NCBI RefSeq assembly: GCF_024166365.1
Contig: NC_064821.1
Location: 107,986,349-108,050,348, forward strand
Source of the DNA: Elephas maximus indicus
Lineage: Eukaryota; Chordata; Mammalia; Proboscidea; Elephantidae
Length of the DNA: 64,000 nucleotides
Direction: 5' to 3'
The notes under the pieces are model-generated. The model worked only from the letters and a program-made list of their open reading frames with translations, ran no database searches and was not told the DNA's origin. Made by a program: the position numbers and the translations under genes. This document shows, piece after piece, positions 1-11,942 of this stretch; the stretch's first letter is position 1; each line of letters starts with the position of its first letter.

Positions 1-2221
1 AGATAGTTTCTTCACTCACATACCCTGATCAGCACTCAGCTGAATAATAAAACGTTCCCTCTGCAGACCTCCAGAGCGCTCTCTCTATGCAATAATCTCC
101 TCTCCAATTCGCTTTCCCTGGAACTCCAACCACCTTGGCCTCCCCAGACTCCCAGGGTCTCTTTCTTCTTAACTTAAGGCTCTACCTGGATTCCCCCTCT
201 TTGTAATACAGTCTGGGAACTCTCTCCAGGAAGTTAGGTGGGGCAATTGTAGGGCTCACCTTTTTTCCTGACTCTTTTGGGATCACTGTCCTACACTGCC
301 TTGTCCAATGTCTGAAAACAGTTGTTTCGTATACTTTGCCTATTTTTAAAACTGTTCCAGGTGGGAGAGTAAATCTGGTCCCTGTCACTTCATCCTGCTC
401 ATAAGTGGAAGTCTCTATCTCAACAATTGTTTCTGGACTGCCTATTATGTGCCAGGACCTGGGATGCCTGCCTGACCAAGCTGCAGAAAGGTCGGAAGTG
501 AAGTGGCTCCAGAGACAACAGGATCTCTTTCTTTCTTTCACCCCATACCTTGGGTCTCTGTATCTTTATGCACACTGGTGTCAATTTTTCCTTCTATAGG
601 TGAGCTGAATTCATGGAAAGTACACAGTCAAAGCAGCTTGGACTTATTTTCTTTCAAGCTTAGCCATTTTAGAGGAAATTGAGTCTCTTTTTTTAGCTTC
701 TCTTTGAAAAACCTCTAGGAAGGAACCATAAGCCCACCCTTCATAGGAATCCTTGTGGCCAGGCAGGTGAGGAACTTAAATTTGTCCATCCTGGGTCAAG
801 TGCCTACCTTTGTGGCCAGGGATCTGGAATCTCTTACCAGACAGAACAGTGGGGCAGTCATCGTCTGAGCAGCCATCCCCATTCGCCGTTTCAAACCTTA
901 CAATGACTTACTTGTGCCCTTATTGTAAGGTCCAAACAATCCAACGTGGGGTATAACACTGGCTCACTTCATGACAAAAATATGGCTGCCAATAATTTTT
1001 AGGGCCCTTTCTAAACTTAGCCTACCACTTCAGACTCTTATCCTGCTGCTGCTTTTACTTTCTTTTCTGTTTCCTTTTCTCTTTATGGAGCTAACTCTTA
1101 TTCTTCCTTTGGTTCTCTGTGGAAATGTCACCTTCTCCGGGACACCTTCCCTAAACAAAATTTATGTTATCCTCTAATGTGAAGGGACACCAAAAATTGT
1201 TCCCACCGGCAAAAGACCAAACACCTTGCCCTGTGGGCCCTGTCTGGGACTCTGTAGATCTTGATCAGATAATTGGAAGCAAGTGGTTATTTTGTGAAAC
1301 CAGGGAAAACACTGGGCTTTCCCCTCAATTGCTGGCATGAGAGAGAATTTGTGGAACACAAGCATATTTAGGAGTTTAGAGACATAATTCTCAGGAAGTT
1401 GGGTAGGGCTATGAACTCTTACAGTGTGTGAAGTTTAACTAGGGACATGTGGAATATATCCGTCATAGCACCAAATATCTTGGAGAATAACAACATTTGA
1501 GGAACTTGCAGTCTAGCAAAAGGGACAGGAGTATAACTAACAAATGCCAATAAAAGACAGTAAAATAAAATAAAATAAAAATAAAGGTAAAGTGCTGCAG
1601 GAACAGAAAGGTCATGAACAACTAATAGATATATTAAAGAAAAGATAGATCTTTTAAAAAGTTGTTACTTAGCTTTATAAGGCAGAGAAAAACTGAAGAG
1701 TTAGCCATATCTAGTTATTTATCATAAAGAAAATGAGATACTAAGAAAAATTGGAATTTCTTTTTCCATGAAAAATTTTTAGAATAAATTATCTATCATG
1801 ACAGATAAACATAACTGAAATTCTATGATACCAGTAAAACATTTCCAAAAGCGTCTTATTGATTAAGAAACAAAAAAAATTACATTAAAAAAACATAGCT
1901 ATCCATTCCCTCTGCATATGAATTTACAAATGTGGAAGAAATCCTACCACAAAATAGGGAAATGAATTATGTAATTCTTAGAGATCCATTTTTCCCTTAT
2001 AATGTACGGTTTTTTGGTGATGTGACTTGCCTGGTAAAAAACCCAAATCTGAACTCAAACAAAAGAGCAAATTAAGAGGGCCATCTACTGGCGGTTCCTT
2101 GAAATCTGTTTAATTTACAAGGTTTCTATGCCAAGTATTCTTCTGTAAGTGATACTGTGATCAACTTTCTGGAAAAATTTAATCTGACTAACTTCATATT
2201 ATACTTTGCATGAAAGAAGAT
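1..2221. other. Unresolved, probably old retroelement-derived sequence
   Basis: No host exon is recognised. A 119-codon open frame on the minus strand (182-541) and several short frames show no motif I can name. An AATAAA-like signal sits near 45-50 on the + strand. The minus-strand stretch around 1195-1215 has a 'ttttggtg' stretch reminiscent of an LTR end followed by a primer site, so a decayed endogenous retrovirus is possible but unproven. An (AAAAT)n-like stretch lies near 1560-1585. From about 1600 to 2220 I see only AT-rich sequence. Confidence 0.3.
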
Positions 2222-2232
2222 ATCTTTAACAT
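2222..2232. repeat. 11 bp target site duplication, left copy (RTE)
   Basis: The sequence atctttaacat occurs here and again at 5454-5464, exactly flanking the RTE element. The match is perfect and stops at 11 bases on both sides. Confidence 0.9.
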
Positions 2233-2493
2233 TGTTGTTGTCAGGTGCCATCGAGTCGGCTCCGACTCATAGCGACCCTATGCACAACAGGACAAAACAC
2301 TGCCCGGTCCTGCGTCATCCTTACAATCGTTGTTATGCTTGAGCTCACTGTTGCAGCCACTGTGTCAATCCACCTCATTGAGGATCTTCCTCTTTTCCGC
2401 TGACCCCGTTCTCTGCCAGGCATGATGTCCTTCTCCAGGGACTGATCCCTCCTGACAAAATGAATGTAAGATGCACTCTCGCCATCCTTGCCT

Positions 2494-3746
2494 CTAAGGA
2501 GCATTCTGGCTGCACTTTTCTAAGACAGATTTGTTCGTTCTTTTGGCAGTCCATGGTATATTCAATATTCTTCGCCAACACCACGATTCAAAGGTGTCAA
2601 CTCTTCTTCGGTCTTCCTTATTCATTGTCCAGCTTTCACACATATGTGAAGTGATTGAAAATACCATGGCTTGGGTCGGGCACACCTTAGTCTTCAGGGT
2701 GACATCTTTGCTCTTCAACACTTTGAAGAGGTCCTTGGCAGCAGATTTGCTCAATGCAACGCGTCTTTTGATTTCTTGACTGCTGCTTCCATGGCTGTTG
2801 ATTGTGGATCCAAGTAAAATGAAATCCTTGACAACTTCAATCTTTTCTCCGTTTATCATGATGTTGCTCATTGGTCCAGTTGTGAGGATTTTTGTTTTCT
2901 TTATGTTGAGGTGCAACCCATACTGAAGGCTGTGGTCTTTGATACTCATTAGTAAGTGCTTCAAGTCCTCTTCACTTTCAGCAAGAAATGTTGTGTCATC
3001 TGCATAATGCAGGTTGTTAATAAGTCTTCCTCCAATCCTGATGCCCCGTTCTCCATGCTTCTTCATATAGTCCATCTTCTCGGATTATTTGCTCAGCACA
3101 CAGGTTGAATAGGTATGGTGAAAGAATACAACCTTGACGCACACCTTTCTTGATTTTAAACCAATCAGTATCCCCTTGTTCTGTCCGAACAACTGCCTCT
3201 TGATCTATGTACAGGTTCCTCATGATCACACTTAAGTGTTCTGGAATTCCCATTCTAGGCAGTGTTATCCATAGTTTGTTATGATCCACAAAGGCGAATG
3301 CCTTTGCATAGTCAATAAAACACAGGTAAACATCCTTCTGGTATTCTCTGCTTTCAGCCAGGATCCATCTGACATCAGCAATGATATCCCTGGTTCCATG
3401 TCCTCTTCTGAAACCGGCCTGAATTTCTGGCAGTTCCCTGTTGATATACCGCTGCAGCTGTTTTTGAATGATCTTCAGCAAAATTTTCCTTGAGTGATAT
3501 TAATGATATTGTTCTATAATTTCCACATTCAGTTGGATCACCTTTCTTGGGAATAGGCATAAATATGGCCCTCTTCCAGTCAGCTGACCAGGAAGCTGTC
3601 TTCCATATTTCTTGGCATAGACAAGTGAGCACCTCCAGCACTTCACCTGTTTGTTGAAACATCTCAGTTGACATTCCATCAATTCCTGGAGCCTTGTTTT
3701 TCGCCAATGCCTTCAGAGCAGCTTGGACTTCTTCCTTCAGTACCAT
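2494..3746 (-). pseudogene. RTE ORF, reverse transcriptase part (frameshifted)
   Basis: Three overlapping open pieces (3746-3375, 3481-3017 and 3075-2494) in different frames make up the reverse transcriptase and C-terminal region. Seen in order are the finger motif with NKAPGIDG, the IPKKGDP block, the palm motif with DYAKAF, VRQGCILSP and the catalytic YADD box at about 2995-3006. The YADD motif itself is intact, but at least two frameshifts break the protein. The C-terminal part with the SWTMNKEDRRR segment is typical of RTE/BovB proteins. No function is expected today. Confidence 0.87.
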
Positions 3747-3988
3747 TCGTTCCTGATCATATGCTACCTCCTGAAATGGTTGAATATCGACTAATTCTTT
3801 CTGGTATAATGACTGTGTATTTCTTCCATCATCTTTTCATACTTCCTGCGTCATTTAATATTTTCTCCATGGAATCCTTTACTATTGCAACCCTAGGCTT
3901 GAATTTTTTCTTCAGTTCTCTCAGCTTGAGAAACACCGAGCATGTTCTTCCCTTTTGGTTTTCCATCTCCAGCTCTTTGCACGTGTTA

Positions 3989-5257
3989 TTATAATACTTT
4001 GTCTTCTCGAGAGGCCCTTTCAAATCTTCTGTTCAGTTCTTTTATTACTTCATGAATTCTTCCTTTTGCTTTAGCTGCTCGACGCTCAAGAGCAAGTTTC
4101 AGAGTCTCCTCTGACATCCATCTTGGTCTTTTCTTTCTTTCCTTCCTTTTCAGTGACCTCTTGCTTTCTTCATGGATGATGTCCTTGATGTCATTCCGCA
4201 ACTCGTCTGGTCTTCGGTCACTAGTGTTCAATGTGTCAAATCTATTCTCGAGATGGTCTCTAAATTTAGGTGGGATATACTCAAGGTCATATTTTGTGTC
4301 TTGTGGACTTGCTCTGCTTTTCTTCAGTTTCAGCTTGAACTTGCGTATGAGCAATTGATGATCTGTTCCACAGTTGGCCCCTGGCCTTGTTCTGACTGAT
4401 AATATTAAGCTTTTCCATTGTCTCTTTCCACAGATGTAGTCAATTTGATTTCTGTGTGTTCCATCTGGCGAGGTCCATGTGTATAGTCGCCGTTTATGTT
4501 GGTGTAAGAAGATATTTGCAATGAAGAAGTCGTTGGTCTTGCAAAATTCTATCATTCGATCTCTGGCATTGTTTCTATCACCAAGGCCGTATTTTCCAAC
4601 TATGGATCCTTCTTTGTTTCCAACTTTTTCATTCCAATCGCTAGTAATTATCAAGGCATCTTGATTGCATGTTTGATCAATTTCAGACTGCAGCAGCTGA
4701 TAAAAATCTTCTATTTCTTCATCTTTGGCCCTAGTGGTTGGTGGGTAAATTTGAATAACAGTCATATTAACTGGTCTTCCTTGTAGGCGTATGGATATTA
4801 TCCTATCACTGACTGCGTTGTACTTCAGAATAGATCTTGAAACGTTCTTTTTGACGATGAATGCAATACCATTCCTCTTCAAGTTGTCATTACCAGCATA
4901 GTGGACTATATGATTGTCTGATTCAAAATGGCCAATACCAGTCCATTTCAGCTCACTAATACGTAGGATATCGATGTTTATGCATTCCATTTCATTTCTG
5001 GTGATTTCCAATTTTCCTAGATTCATACTTTGTACATTCCAGGTTCTGATTATTAATGGATGTTTGCAGCTGTTTCTTCTCATTTTGAGTCGTGCCACAT
5101 CAGCAAATGAATGTCCCAAAAGCTTTACTCCACCAACATCATTAAGGTCGACTCTACTTTGAGGAGGCAGCTCTTCCCCGGTCGTCTTTTGAGTGCCTTC
5201 CAACCTGGGGGACTCATCTTCCAGCAGTGTATCAGACAATGTTCCGCTGCTATTCAT
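3989..5257 (-). pseudogene. RTE ORF, N-terminal part: APE-type endonuclease
   Basis: An open stretch of 422 codons covering the N-terminal part of the RTE protein. The apurinic/apyrimidinic-like endonuclease motifs are visible in order: TWNVQSMN near residue 72, the metal-binding glutamate in SELKW (about 103), DWNEKVGN (about 208), the RNQIDYI region (about 271) and the terminal GTDHQLL with the catalytic D-H pair (about 298). The enzyme nicks target DNA to start target-primed reverse transcription. The frame is lost at 3989, before the reverse transcriptase, so this piece is a fragment of a broken gene. The start at 5257 lies just inside the 5' UTR and may not be the ancestral one. Confidence 0.85.
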
Positions 5258-5453
5258 AAGGTTTTCACTGGCTAATGCTTTTCACAAGTAGACTGCCGGG
5301 TCCTTCTTCCTAGGCTGTCTTAGTCTGGAAGCTCAGCTGAAACCTGTCCTCCATGGGTGACCCTGCTGGTATCTGAATACTGGTGGCATAGCTTCCAGCA
5401 TCACAGCAACACGCGAGTCCCCACAGTACGACAAACTGACAGACATGTGGGGG

Positions 5454-5464
5454 ATCTTTAACAT
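5454..5464. repeat. 11 bp target site duplication, right copy (RTE)
   Basis: Perfect match to 2222-2232, directly after the 5' end of the minus-strand RTE. Confidence 0.9.
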
Positions 5465-5640
5465 AGGAGTTATGATTTGGAACATAGATACCCATTTTAG
5501 GAATCATTCTTTAAAATTTAGCCAATTTGGCTGTTATGCAAAAATGATGGTGACAGGATAAACGATGTTTAGTAAAGTGAACATAATAAGAGTGGAAACA
5601 GTATGAGTGGCACTGTTCCAAGTACTTGTACATATTAAGG

Positions 5641-5928
5641 AGCCAGAATGCTCCTGAGAAGCGAGGATGAAGAGACTTCGTCTCACATAATTTGTACGTG
5701 TAATCAGGAGGGACCAGTCTTTGAAAAAGGACATCATGCTTGGTAAAGTAGATGGTCAGTGAAAGAGGGAAAGACCCTCAATGAGATGGATTGACACAAT
5801 GGCGGTAACGATGGGCTCAAAGATAACAATGATTGTGAGGATGGCACAGGACCAGGAAGTGTTTCATTCTGTTTTACTTAGGATTGCTATGAGCTGGAAA
5901 CGACTGATGGCATCTAACAACAACAATT
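5641..5928 (+). mobile_element. RTE 3' fragment (5'-truncated)
   Basis: About 290 bp matching the last part of the RTE element at 2.2-2.5 kb in the opposite orientation, ending in an AACAACAAC tail. It is a typical 5'-truncated insertion and carries no intact frame. Confidence 0.8.
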
Positions 5929-5939
5929 TTTACAATAAC

Positions 5940-6095
5940 CTTCTGAGGTAGGAGCTGTTATTATTCTCATTTTACAGTTAAGGAAACTGAGCACAGAGAA
6001 GTTAGGTAACTTGCCCAGTCTTTACCTAGTAAGTGTTAGAGTTTGGATTAGTACTCAAGTAATATGGCTGCATAATCTGTACTCTTAACAATAAT
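5940..6095 (-). repeat. MIR-type SINE, minus orientation
   Basis: It reads as the reverse complement of the MIR core: 'cattttacagttaaggaaactgag' like wording broken over about 20 bases, then the 'gttaggtaacttgccca' block. This is an ancient mammal-wide SINE, heavily diverged. Confidence 0.75.
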
Positions 6096-6165
6096 CTGAA
6101 GGAAAAATTTATTAAGTTTATATTATGCACACTGTTATAGCTTATAAAGGTACTCAGGCAAGTAC

Positions 6166-6456
6166 AATCAGAATGTTCCTTAGAAGCAAGGATGGAGAGA
6201 CTTCAGCTTGCTTACTTTTGGACACATCATGAGGAAAGACAAATCCCTAGAGAAAGACATCATGTTTGGTAAAGCAGAGGGTCAGCAAAAACAAGGGAAA
6301 CCCTCAATGAGATGCACTGACACAGTAGCCACAACAGTGGACTCAAACACAGCAATGGTCATGAAAATGGCACAGGACTGGGGGATGAACATTTTATTCT
6401 GTTATTCATAAGGTCAAGATGAGTTGGAGCTGACTCAATGGCAATTAACAACCATG
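6166..6456 (+). mobile_element. RTE 3' fragment (5'-truncated), second copy
   Basis: Same RTE 3' region as the copy at 5641-5928, in the same orientation and about 250 bp downstream. It has its own substitutions, so it is a separate insertion or an old tandem duplicate. The tail ends in AACAACCATGAC. Confidence 0.75.
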
Positions 6457-7069
6457 ACAAAACAAATTTGAGACACTTAACAGTTAGTCAAGATGAAAGA
6501 TTAAAATATAGATAATTTCAGTATAATGTGGTAAGCTAAATAAGTATGTAAAAGGTGCTCTGAGACCACAATGGAGAGGCATTTAGCTCAGCTCTGATGA
6601 AGAAAGAGGAAGAGGAGAGTGTCTGGCATGATCTTCTAGTCATAGGACCAACCACACTAAAATGTAATTGCCTGTTTACTTGTCTAGTTAGCAAGCTCCC
6701 TAAAGTCAGGGACTATGTCTGTTTTGTTCATTCTTTTATTCTTCCTGTTGGATACTCACTAAATATTTGTTTAAAGAACAAATGTAATTCAGTATTGCTA
6801 AGATAAAGTATGAGTCATGGAATGTTGGGACAACAGGCTGGAGGAGTATGCAGGAGAGATACCTAGAGGATCTAATATGCCATGTAAAAATGCCATGGCA
6901 GAGGCATCTGACCTCTTCTAACTTCACAAGGGGGAAGGAGAATCAAGATCAACAGCCCAAGGCTGACCGCTATGAGGTAGAGGTCAGACATACCTCCATC
7001 TTCCAATTGTTTTACCAATTCTGACACCAGCCATCCCTCCTGTGGCACTTTTTACTTTTATGCTAGGTT
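6457..7069. other. Intergenic, with a probable L2/MIR remnant
   Basis: Around 6690-6790 the wording 'agtcagggactatgtctg' followed by a 'tactcactaaatattt' end is typical of L2 or MIR 3' ends. Nothing else is recognised. Confidence 0.4.
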
Positions 7070-8100
7070 CGATAATTAGTTGCAATGGCCACACAGAACT
7101 CACAGACCATACTCACAGTTATGGGGTTTATTAGGGAAGTAACAGGTTACAATTTAGGATCATGGATGACTCAGGATACAGTCCTTCAATAAGGACAGCC
7201 TGTTTCAGCCATGCTTGCAGGCAGGCCTTTCTCTGGCCTGTGGCCCTCCAGCCCCTCTGACCCTCAGCCTGGCCTCTGCCCTGCTTGGGCAATTGTTACA
7301 AAGCTCTTTAGCTCTAGCAATAAGTGCCCAGAGGCACCCCACTCTGCCAGTAAGTCTCAGCTCAATGCTGCTCAGCCCTCTAGCTCCATGGGTCAATGAA
7401 CCTAGGTTCACTGACAAGTGTCTGGGGGCACCCCATTCTACTAGCAAGCCTCCTGCCTGAAGGCACTCAGCTCTCTTACTCAGTGGGTCCACGAGCCTAG
7501 TTCTGTCAAGTTTCTGGTGGCATTCTACTCTGCCAGGAAGCCTCCTGCCCAAAGGTGCTCAGCTCTTTCACTCCATGGGTTGGCACAGCCACCGTAACCA
7601 CCTTGCGCTGTGGGCCAGGAGGCCCATCATGCTATCTTGTGCTGGTCTCCTGGTTCTGCTATCACTGTTTCTTTGCCACTGCTTCTTGCTGTCCTGTGCC
7701 ATCTCCAGTGCCATAGCTCTCTCTATCTCCTGGGTCTAGGAGTCCAAGGGGTGTGCTCTGCTCCTGCCTCTTCTTTCTTGGTGGTAGTGAGGTTCCCCTT
7801 TCAGCCTCTGGATGGTTCAATTTAAGCCTAGGAGGATGGCAAAACTGACCAATCCCCTCATTAGGGTTTCATACACCTTATTTGCACAGTCCCACCCCCA
7901 CATGGATGTCATGCACCTTATTTGCATTGTTAGCAAGCTGTCCAATTTCTTTGGTGGGCCATGAGCACCTTATTTGCACAGTCCCACCCAATCATTTGTT
8001 GGGGGTTACATGTCCATGGTGAGAAAGACCGTATAAAAGCAATCCATCACACTGCATCATGTTAAGGAGCTGCTGTTTTGAACTGCTTTGCTCTCACTAC
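7070..8100 (-). mobile_element. Probable solo LTR, minus orientation
   Basis: On the minus strand the segment ends with an AATAAA signal (tttatt on the + strand near 7128) followed by a 'ggtctgtgagttctgtg' block typical of retroviral LTR R/U5 ends. The middle holds three imperfect tandem units of about 93 bp (7311-7590) and three octamer-like boxes (7880-7979). No internal retroviral genes flank it. Exact ends and family are not determined. Confidence 0.5.
7311..7590. repeat. Three imperfect tandem units of about 93 bp
   Basis: Units begin near 7311, 7406 and 7498. Each contains a variant of 'ggcaccccactctgccag', then an 'aagcctcctgcc' block and a 'ctcagctct' block. Divergence between units is moderate. 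Tandem units of this kind are common in LTR U3 regions. Confidence 0.7.
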
Positions 8101-8194
8101 GTGATCTCACATATTCCATGGTTTCAAAAATCACATGAGTTTTGATCTTTCCCCAGAATTTCAGTGAGTTTTCAAGTATTGGGAAGTTGACAAA

Positions 8195-8720
8195 ACCACA
8201 ATGCAGATACAAGTTTTCCAACATTCTAATTTTCACTTAAAAGCTCAAATTTTATCATCAGGAACAAATGCCATCAGAGTTTATTTTGAAGTGGCAGGCT
8301 TATTACATTCATTTTTAAAAAAAATTTCTGCCAGATGCCAAAGTCCAAATAACCATAGTTTGTCAGTTGGTTTTTTTTTTTTTTTTGTAGAACTGGTGTT
8401 TCAAGAAAACATTGAAACATTGTCTAGTTCAGCTGGTAACTCAACTACTTACACAAGTGCTTTTCCTTGAGAAAACCCTTGTGGTTTGATACGCAGCAGA
8501 AGTACTTTATGTATACATCCTACTTTGTCACTCAAAAGACTTGTACTCAAATGTCAAGATTCAGTAACATTAATAAGCTTGGCTGCTTCATCAAAGGCAT
8601 TCATAAGTAAAAGTGGTATTTTTTATTTTGAGTTTGTGGCAGTGAAGAACACAATCATTACTAGTATAGTTTTGTGCCACTGCCTTGATTCATGCTGTTG
8701 CCAATAGTTCTACCCATTTG
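8195..8720 (-). pseudogene. hAT/ZBED5-like transposase-derived relic
   Basis: Reading the minus strand with stops and frameshifts, blocks appear in the order expected for the catalytic region of hAT-derived proteins such as ZBED5, SCAND3 and GTF2IRD2: a cysteine-histidine CVLHCH block, DEAAKLIN, then a segment aligned with the family's LLLH..VRW.S+GKVL motif (here degraded to HKVLLLR and SQGKALV), and a later DKI-AFK-KLE-WK block. Several in-frame stops and a 16-base T run break it. It may be a retroposed copy of a domesticated gene or an old Charlie-type transposon. The homology is recognised by eye only. Confidence 0.5.
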
Positions 8721-9837
8721 CAACTTTAGTGCAAATGTCAACATAGTGGAAAAAGCAGATAATGTCTTTGAATTTTTATGAAAATAATTTTGACCCCCTT
8801 TCATCAAAATCCTTTCCTTGCTATTTCTTCCAAACCTAAATTGTTATATTATGATCCATAAAAAAAAAAAAAAATTTTTTTTTTTAACTTAATCGAGAAT
8901 TGCTCCTTCCCTCCCCACTCCATCCAAAGACCCTTTCCCCACTGACTGTGTGTGCTGCCACAAAGCAGGGGCCTTTATGACTGTTTGAAACTGAAAAAAT
9001 AGGCATGTGCCGCAAATTACTCTTTCTACGGGGTGTGTTGCACAAGGTGTTTGTGTTTTTGGTAGAAGAAAGAGAAACTTTGAAAATTTTTCTAAATTTT
9101 TCTTTGGGACACAGTATGTCCCTCTGGGCTCCAGGGGTTGTCCAGGGTAGAATTAGTGAAACAACATATGTCTCTCGGGACTGAGAGAGAAGAATTGTTG
9201 GAGGGGGGAAATTATCTATACTGCCTACCAAAAATTCAACAACACTCAATGATTTGGCATGCTTCCATTAATGAAAACACATGATATCAATAAAAAATTC
9301 AAAGCAGAAAATAATTAGATCTTGAATGGGTTAAACCAAACCTCATATTCTCAGTGAAATCCAACCTTGCCTTTCCGCCAAAGAGATACTACCCAAATAC
9401 TGTTAGGTGGTGCTCTTTCTTACTTGGTAAGCATGTAAGCAGCAAACTCAGCTTTGTCTTATCAACAGGTTATGTTGCTAATATGCAAAGAAACAACATT
9501 CAACAAACCTACGATGAGTTTTACCTTTGCATATTTTGGAAGAAGTAATTGAAAAATTTTTTGAAGGCAGATACCTTAATCTCAGGCCGCACAATATTCC
9601 TTCTTAAGATGTAATTTTAAAATGTGGTCATAATCCACAGCTACAAATACAGGTAGAAAAAATTTATCATGAGTGAGATAGTGTTAAAAATTTTATAGCG
9701 GCAAGAAATAAATGGCTTCCCTGGACCAAGAGCCAAATAAAAATTAGTTATGAAACCATATACAAGACACGGGCTCAAAAGCAAGTTTTGCTTATTGGTA
9801 TGAATTAGCATGAGTTACCAGCACTTGGTAACTGAAA
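8721..9837. other. Intergenic stretch with an A15T11 palindrome
   Basis: No gene is recognised. A perfect A-run to T-run junction lies at 8860-8885. A minus-strand open frame at 8884-9249 has no recognisable motif. The stretch could be more of the transposase relic to the left, but I cannot support that. Confidence 0.35.
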
Positions 9838-11515
9838 GAACTGAAGAAAAAATTCAAGCCTTAAATTGCAATTTTGAAGGATTATATGGGCAAAATATGA
9901 ATGATGCAGGAAGCATCAAAAGCAGATGGCAGGAATACACAGTGTCACTCTACCAAAAAGAATTGATTGACTTTCAGCCATTTTAGGAGGTAGCATATGA
10001 TCATGAACCAATGAAGGAAGAAGTCCAAACTGCACTGAAAGCATTGGCGAAAAGGAGACTCCAGGAATTGACAGAATACCAACTGAGATGTTTCAACAAA
10101 CGAATGAAGCGCTGGAGGTACTGACTCATCTATGCCAAGAAATTTGGAAGACAGCTACCTGGCCAATCAACTGGAAGAGATCCATATTTGTGCCCGTTTC
10201 AAAGAAAGGTGATCCAACAGAATGTGGAAATTATTGAACAGTATCATTAATATCACATGCAAGTAAAATTTTTTTGAAGCTAATTCAAAAGTCGTTGCAG
10301 TAGTACATTGACAGGAACTGCCAGAAATCCAAGCCAGATTCAGAAGAGGACTTGGAACAAGGGATATCATTGCTGATGTCAGATGGATCTTGGGTGAAAG
10401 CAGAGAATACCAGAAAGATGTTTCCCTGTGTTTTCTTGACTATGCAAAGGTACTCAACTCTGTGGATCATAACAAAATATGGACAACATTGTGAAGAATG
10501 AGAACTCCAGAACATTTAATTGTGCTCATGCAGAGCCTGTACATAGACCAAGAGGCAGTCATTCAAACAGAACAAGAGGACACTACATGGTTTAAAATCA
10601 AGAAAGATATGTGTCAAGGTTGCATCTTTTCACCATACTTACTCAATCCATATGCTGAGCAAATATTCCACGAAGATGGACTATGTGAAGAAGACTGCGG
10701 CATCAGGATTGGTGGAAGGCTCCTTAACAACTTGCGATATGCAGTTGACACAACCTTGCTTGCTGAAAGGGAAGGGGACTTGAAGAACTTACTGCAGAAG
10801 ATCAAAGACTACAGCCTTCAATATGGATTACACTTTAACATAAAGAAAACAAAAATCTTCACAACTGGACCAATAAGCAACATCAGAATAAATGGAGAAA
10901 ATATTGAAGTTGTCAAGGATTTCATTTTACTTGGATCTACAATCAACATCCATGGAAGCAGCAGTCAAGAAATTAAATGATGTATTGCATTGGGCAAATC
11001 TTTAAAAGACCTCCTTAAAGTGTTAAAAAGCAAAGATGTCACGTTGAGGACTAAGGTGCGTCTAACCCAAGTCATGGTGTTTTCAATCGCCTCATATGCA
11101 TATGAAAGGTGGAAAATGAATAAGGGAGAGACCGAAGAAGAATTGATGCCTTTTAATTATGGTATTGGTGGAGAATATTGAAGATATCGTGGATTGCCAG
11201 AAGAACAAACAAGTGTCTTAGAAGAAATACGGCCACAGTGCTCCTTGGAAGCGAGGATGGCGAAACTTTGTCTCATGTACTTTGGACATGTTATCAGGAG
11301 GGACCAGTCCCTAGGGAAGGACATTGTGCTTGGTAAAGCAGAGAGCCAGCAAAAACGAGGAGGACCCTCAATGAGATAGATTGGCACAGTGCCTGCAATT
11401 ATGGGCTCAGACATAACAAGGATTGTTGAGCATGGCACAGGACTGGGCAGTGTTTCCTTCTGTTGTACATGGAGTCGCTATTAGTCGGAATCAATTTGAC
11501 AGAACCTAACAACAA
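9838..11515 (+). mobile_element. 5'-truncated RTE LINE, plus strand
   Basis: About 1.7 kb matching the reverse transcriptase half and 3' tail of the RTE at 2.2-5.5 kb, on the + strand and ending in AACAACAACAACAACC. An open piece at 10498-10980 covers the palm motifs, with RYAVDTTLLAE in place of the usual YADD segment, so the catalytic aspartate pair is damaged (YAVD). In-frame stops and small deletions are scattered through it. The endonuclease part is absent, as expected for incomplete reverse transcription. Confidence 0.85.
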
Positions 11516-11537
11516 CAACAACAACCACCAGTACTTG

Positions 11538-11689
11538 GGAAGCCCTTTTGGCATAGCGGTTAAGTGTTTGTCTGCTAACCAAAAGGTCGGTAGTTCGAAT
11601 CCACCAGCCGTTCCTTGGAAACCCTATAGGGCAGTTCTATTCTATCCTATAGGGTCGCTATGAGTCAGGAGAGACTGGTTTGTTTTGGT
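11538..11689 (+). mobile_element. AfroSINE (plus)
   Basis: tRNA-like head with 'tagcggttaagtg' A-box region and 'gttcgaatccacc' B box, followed by the AfroSINE body and the RTE-like tail 'gggtcgctatgagtc'. The duplication accagtacttg lies at 11527 and again at 11690. It sits just after the RTE tail. Confidence 0.9.
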
Positions 11690-11700
11690 ACCAGTACTTG

Positions 11701-11868
11701 GAGCCCTGGTGGTGCAATGGTTAAGAACGTGGCTGCTAACCAAAAGTTCTCCTGTTTGAACCCACCAACCAATTCTCAGGAAAAAGATGTGGCGGTCTGC
11801 TTCTGCAAAAATTACTGCCTTGAAAACCCTACTCTGTCCTAGAGGGTTGCTGTGAGTCATTGATCAAA
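11701..11868 (+). mobile_element. AfroSINE (plus)
   Basis: Starts gagccctggtgg directly after the right duplication of the preceding SINE. It contains the 'gatgtggcggtctgcttctg' middle block. The RTE-like tail is shortened. Confidence 0.88.
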
Positions 11869-11942
11869 TTTTTCTTTTCAACAATACCAAACAAAACAAC
11901 TTAGAACAGTAAGAATTTTTGTTAATATAACTATCCAATAAC

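Larger units (their letters stand above)
2233..5453 (-). mobile_element. Full-length RTE-type LINE (RTE1_LA-like), decayed
   Basis: A non-LTR retrotransposon of about 3.2 kb, the usual length of an RTE, read on the minus strand. It has a short 5' UTR (about 5258-5453), an endonuclease region, a reverse transcriptase region and a short 3' tail ending in GTTGTT repeats (on the + strand). Perfect 11 bp duplications flank it. The coding region is split by several frameshifts into four open pieces, so it is not autonomous now. Other copies lie at 9.8-11.5, 41.4-44.4 and 55.3-56.5 kb. The subfamily name is from memory of afrotherian repeats; the RTE class is clear from the domains. Confidence 0.9.

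Noticed and set aside
182-541. 119-codon open frame on the minus strand near the left edge
   Set aside because: No recognisable motif, no partner exons or splice sites, and surrounded by old repeat-like sequence. Not called as a gene.
2241-5257. Host gene encoding an endonuclease/reverse transcriptase
   Set aside because: Domain order, 3.2 kb length, GTTGTT tail, target duplications and other copies in the window show an RTE LINE.
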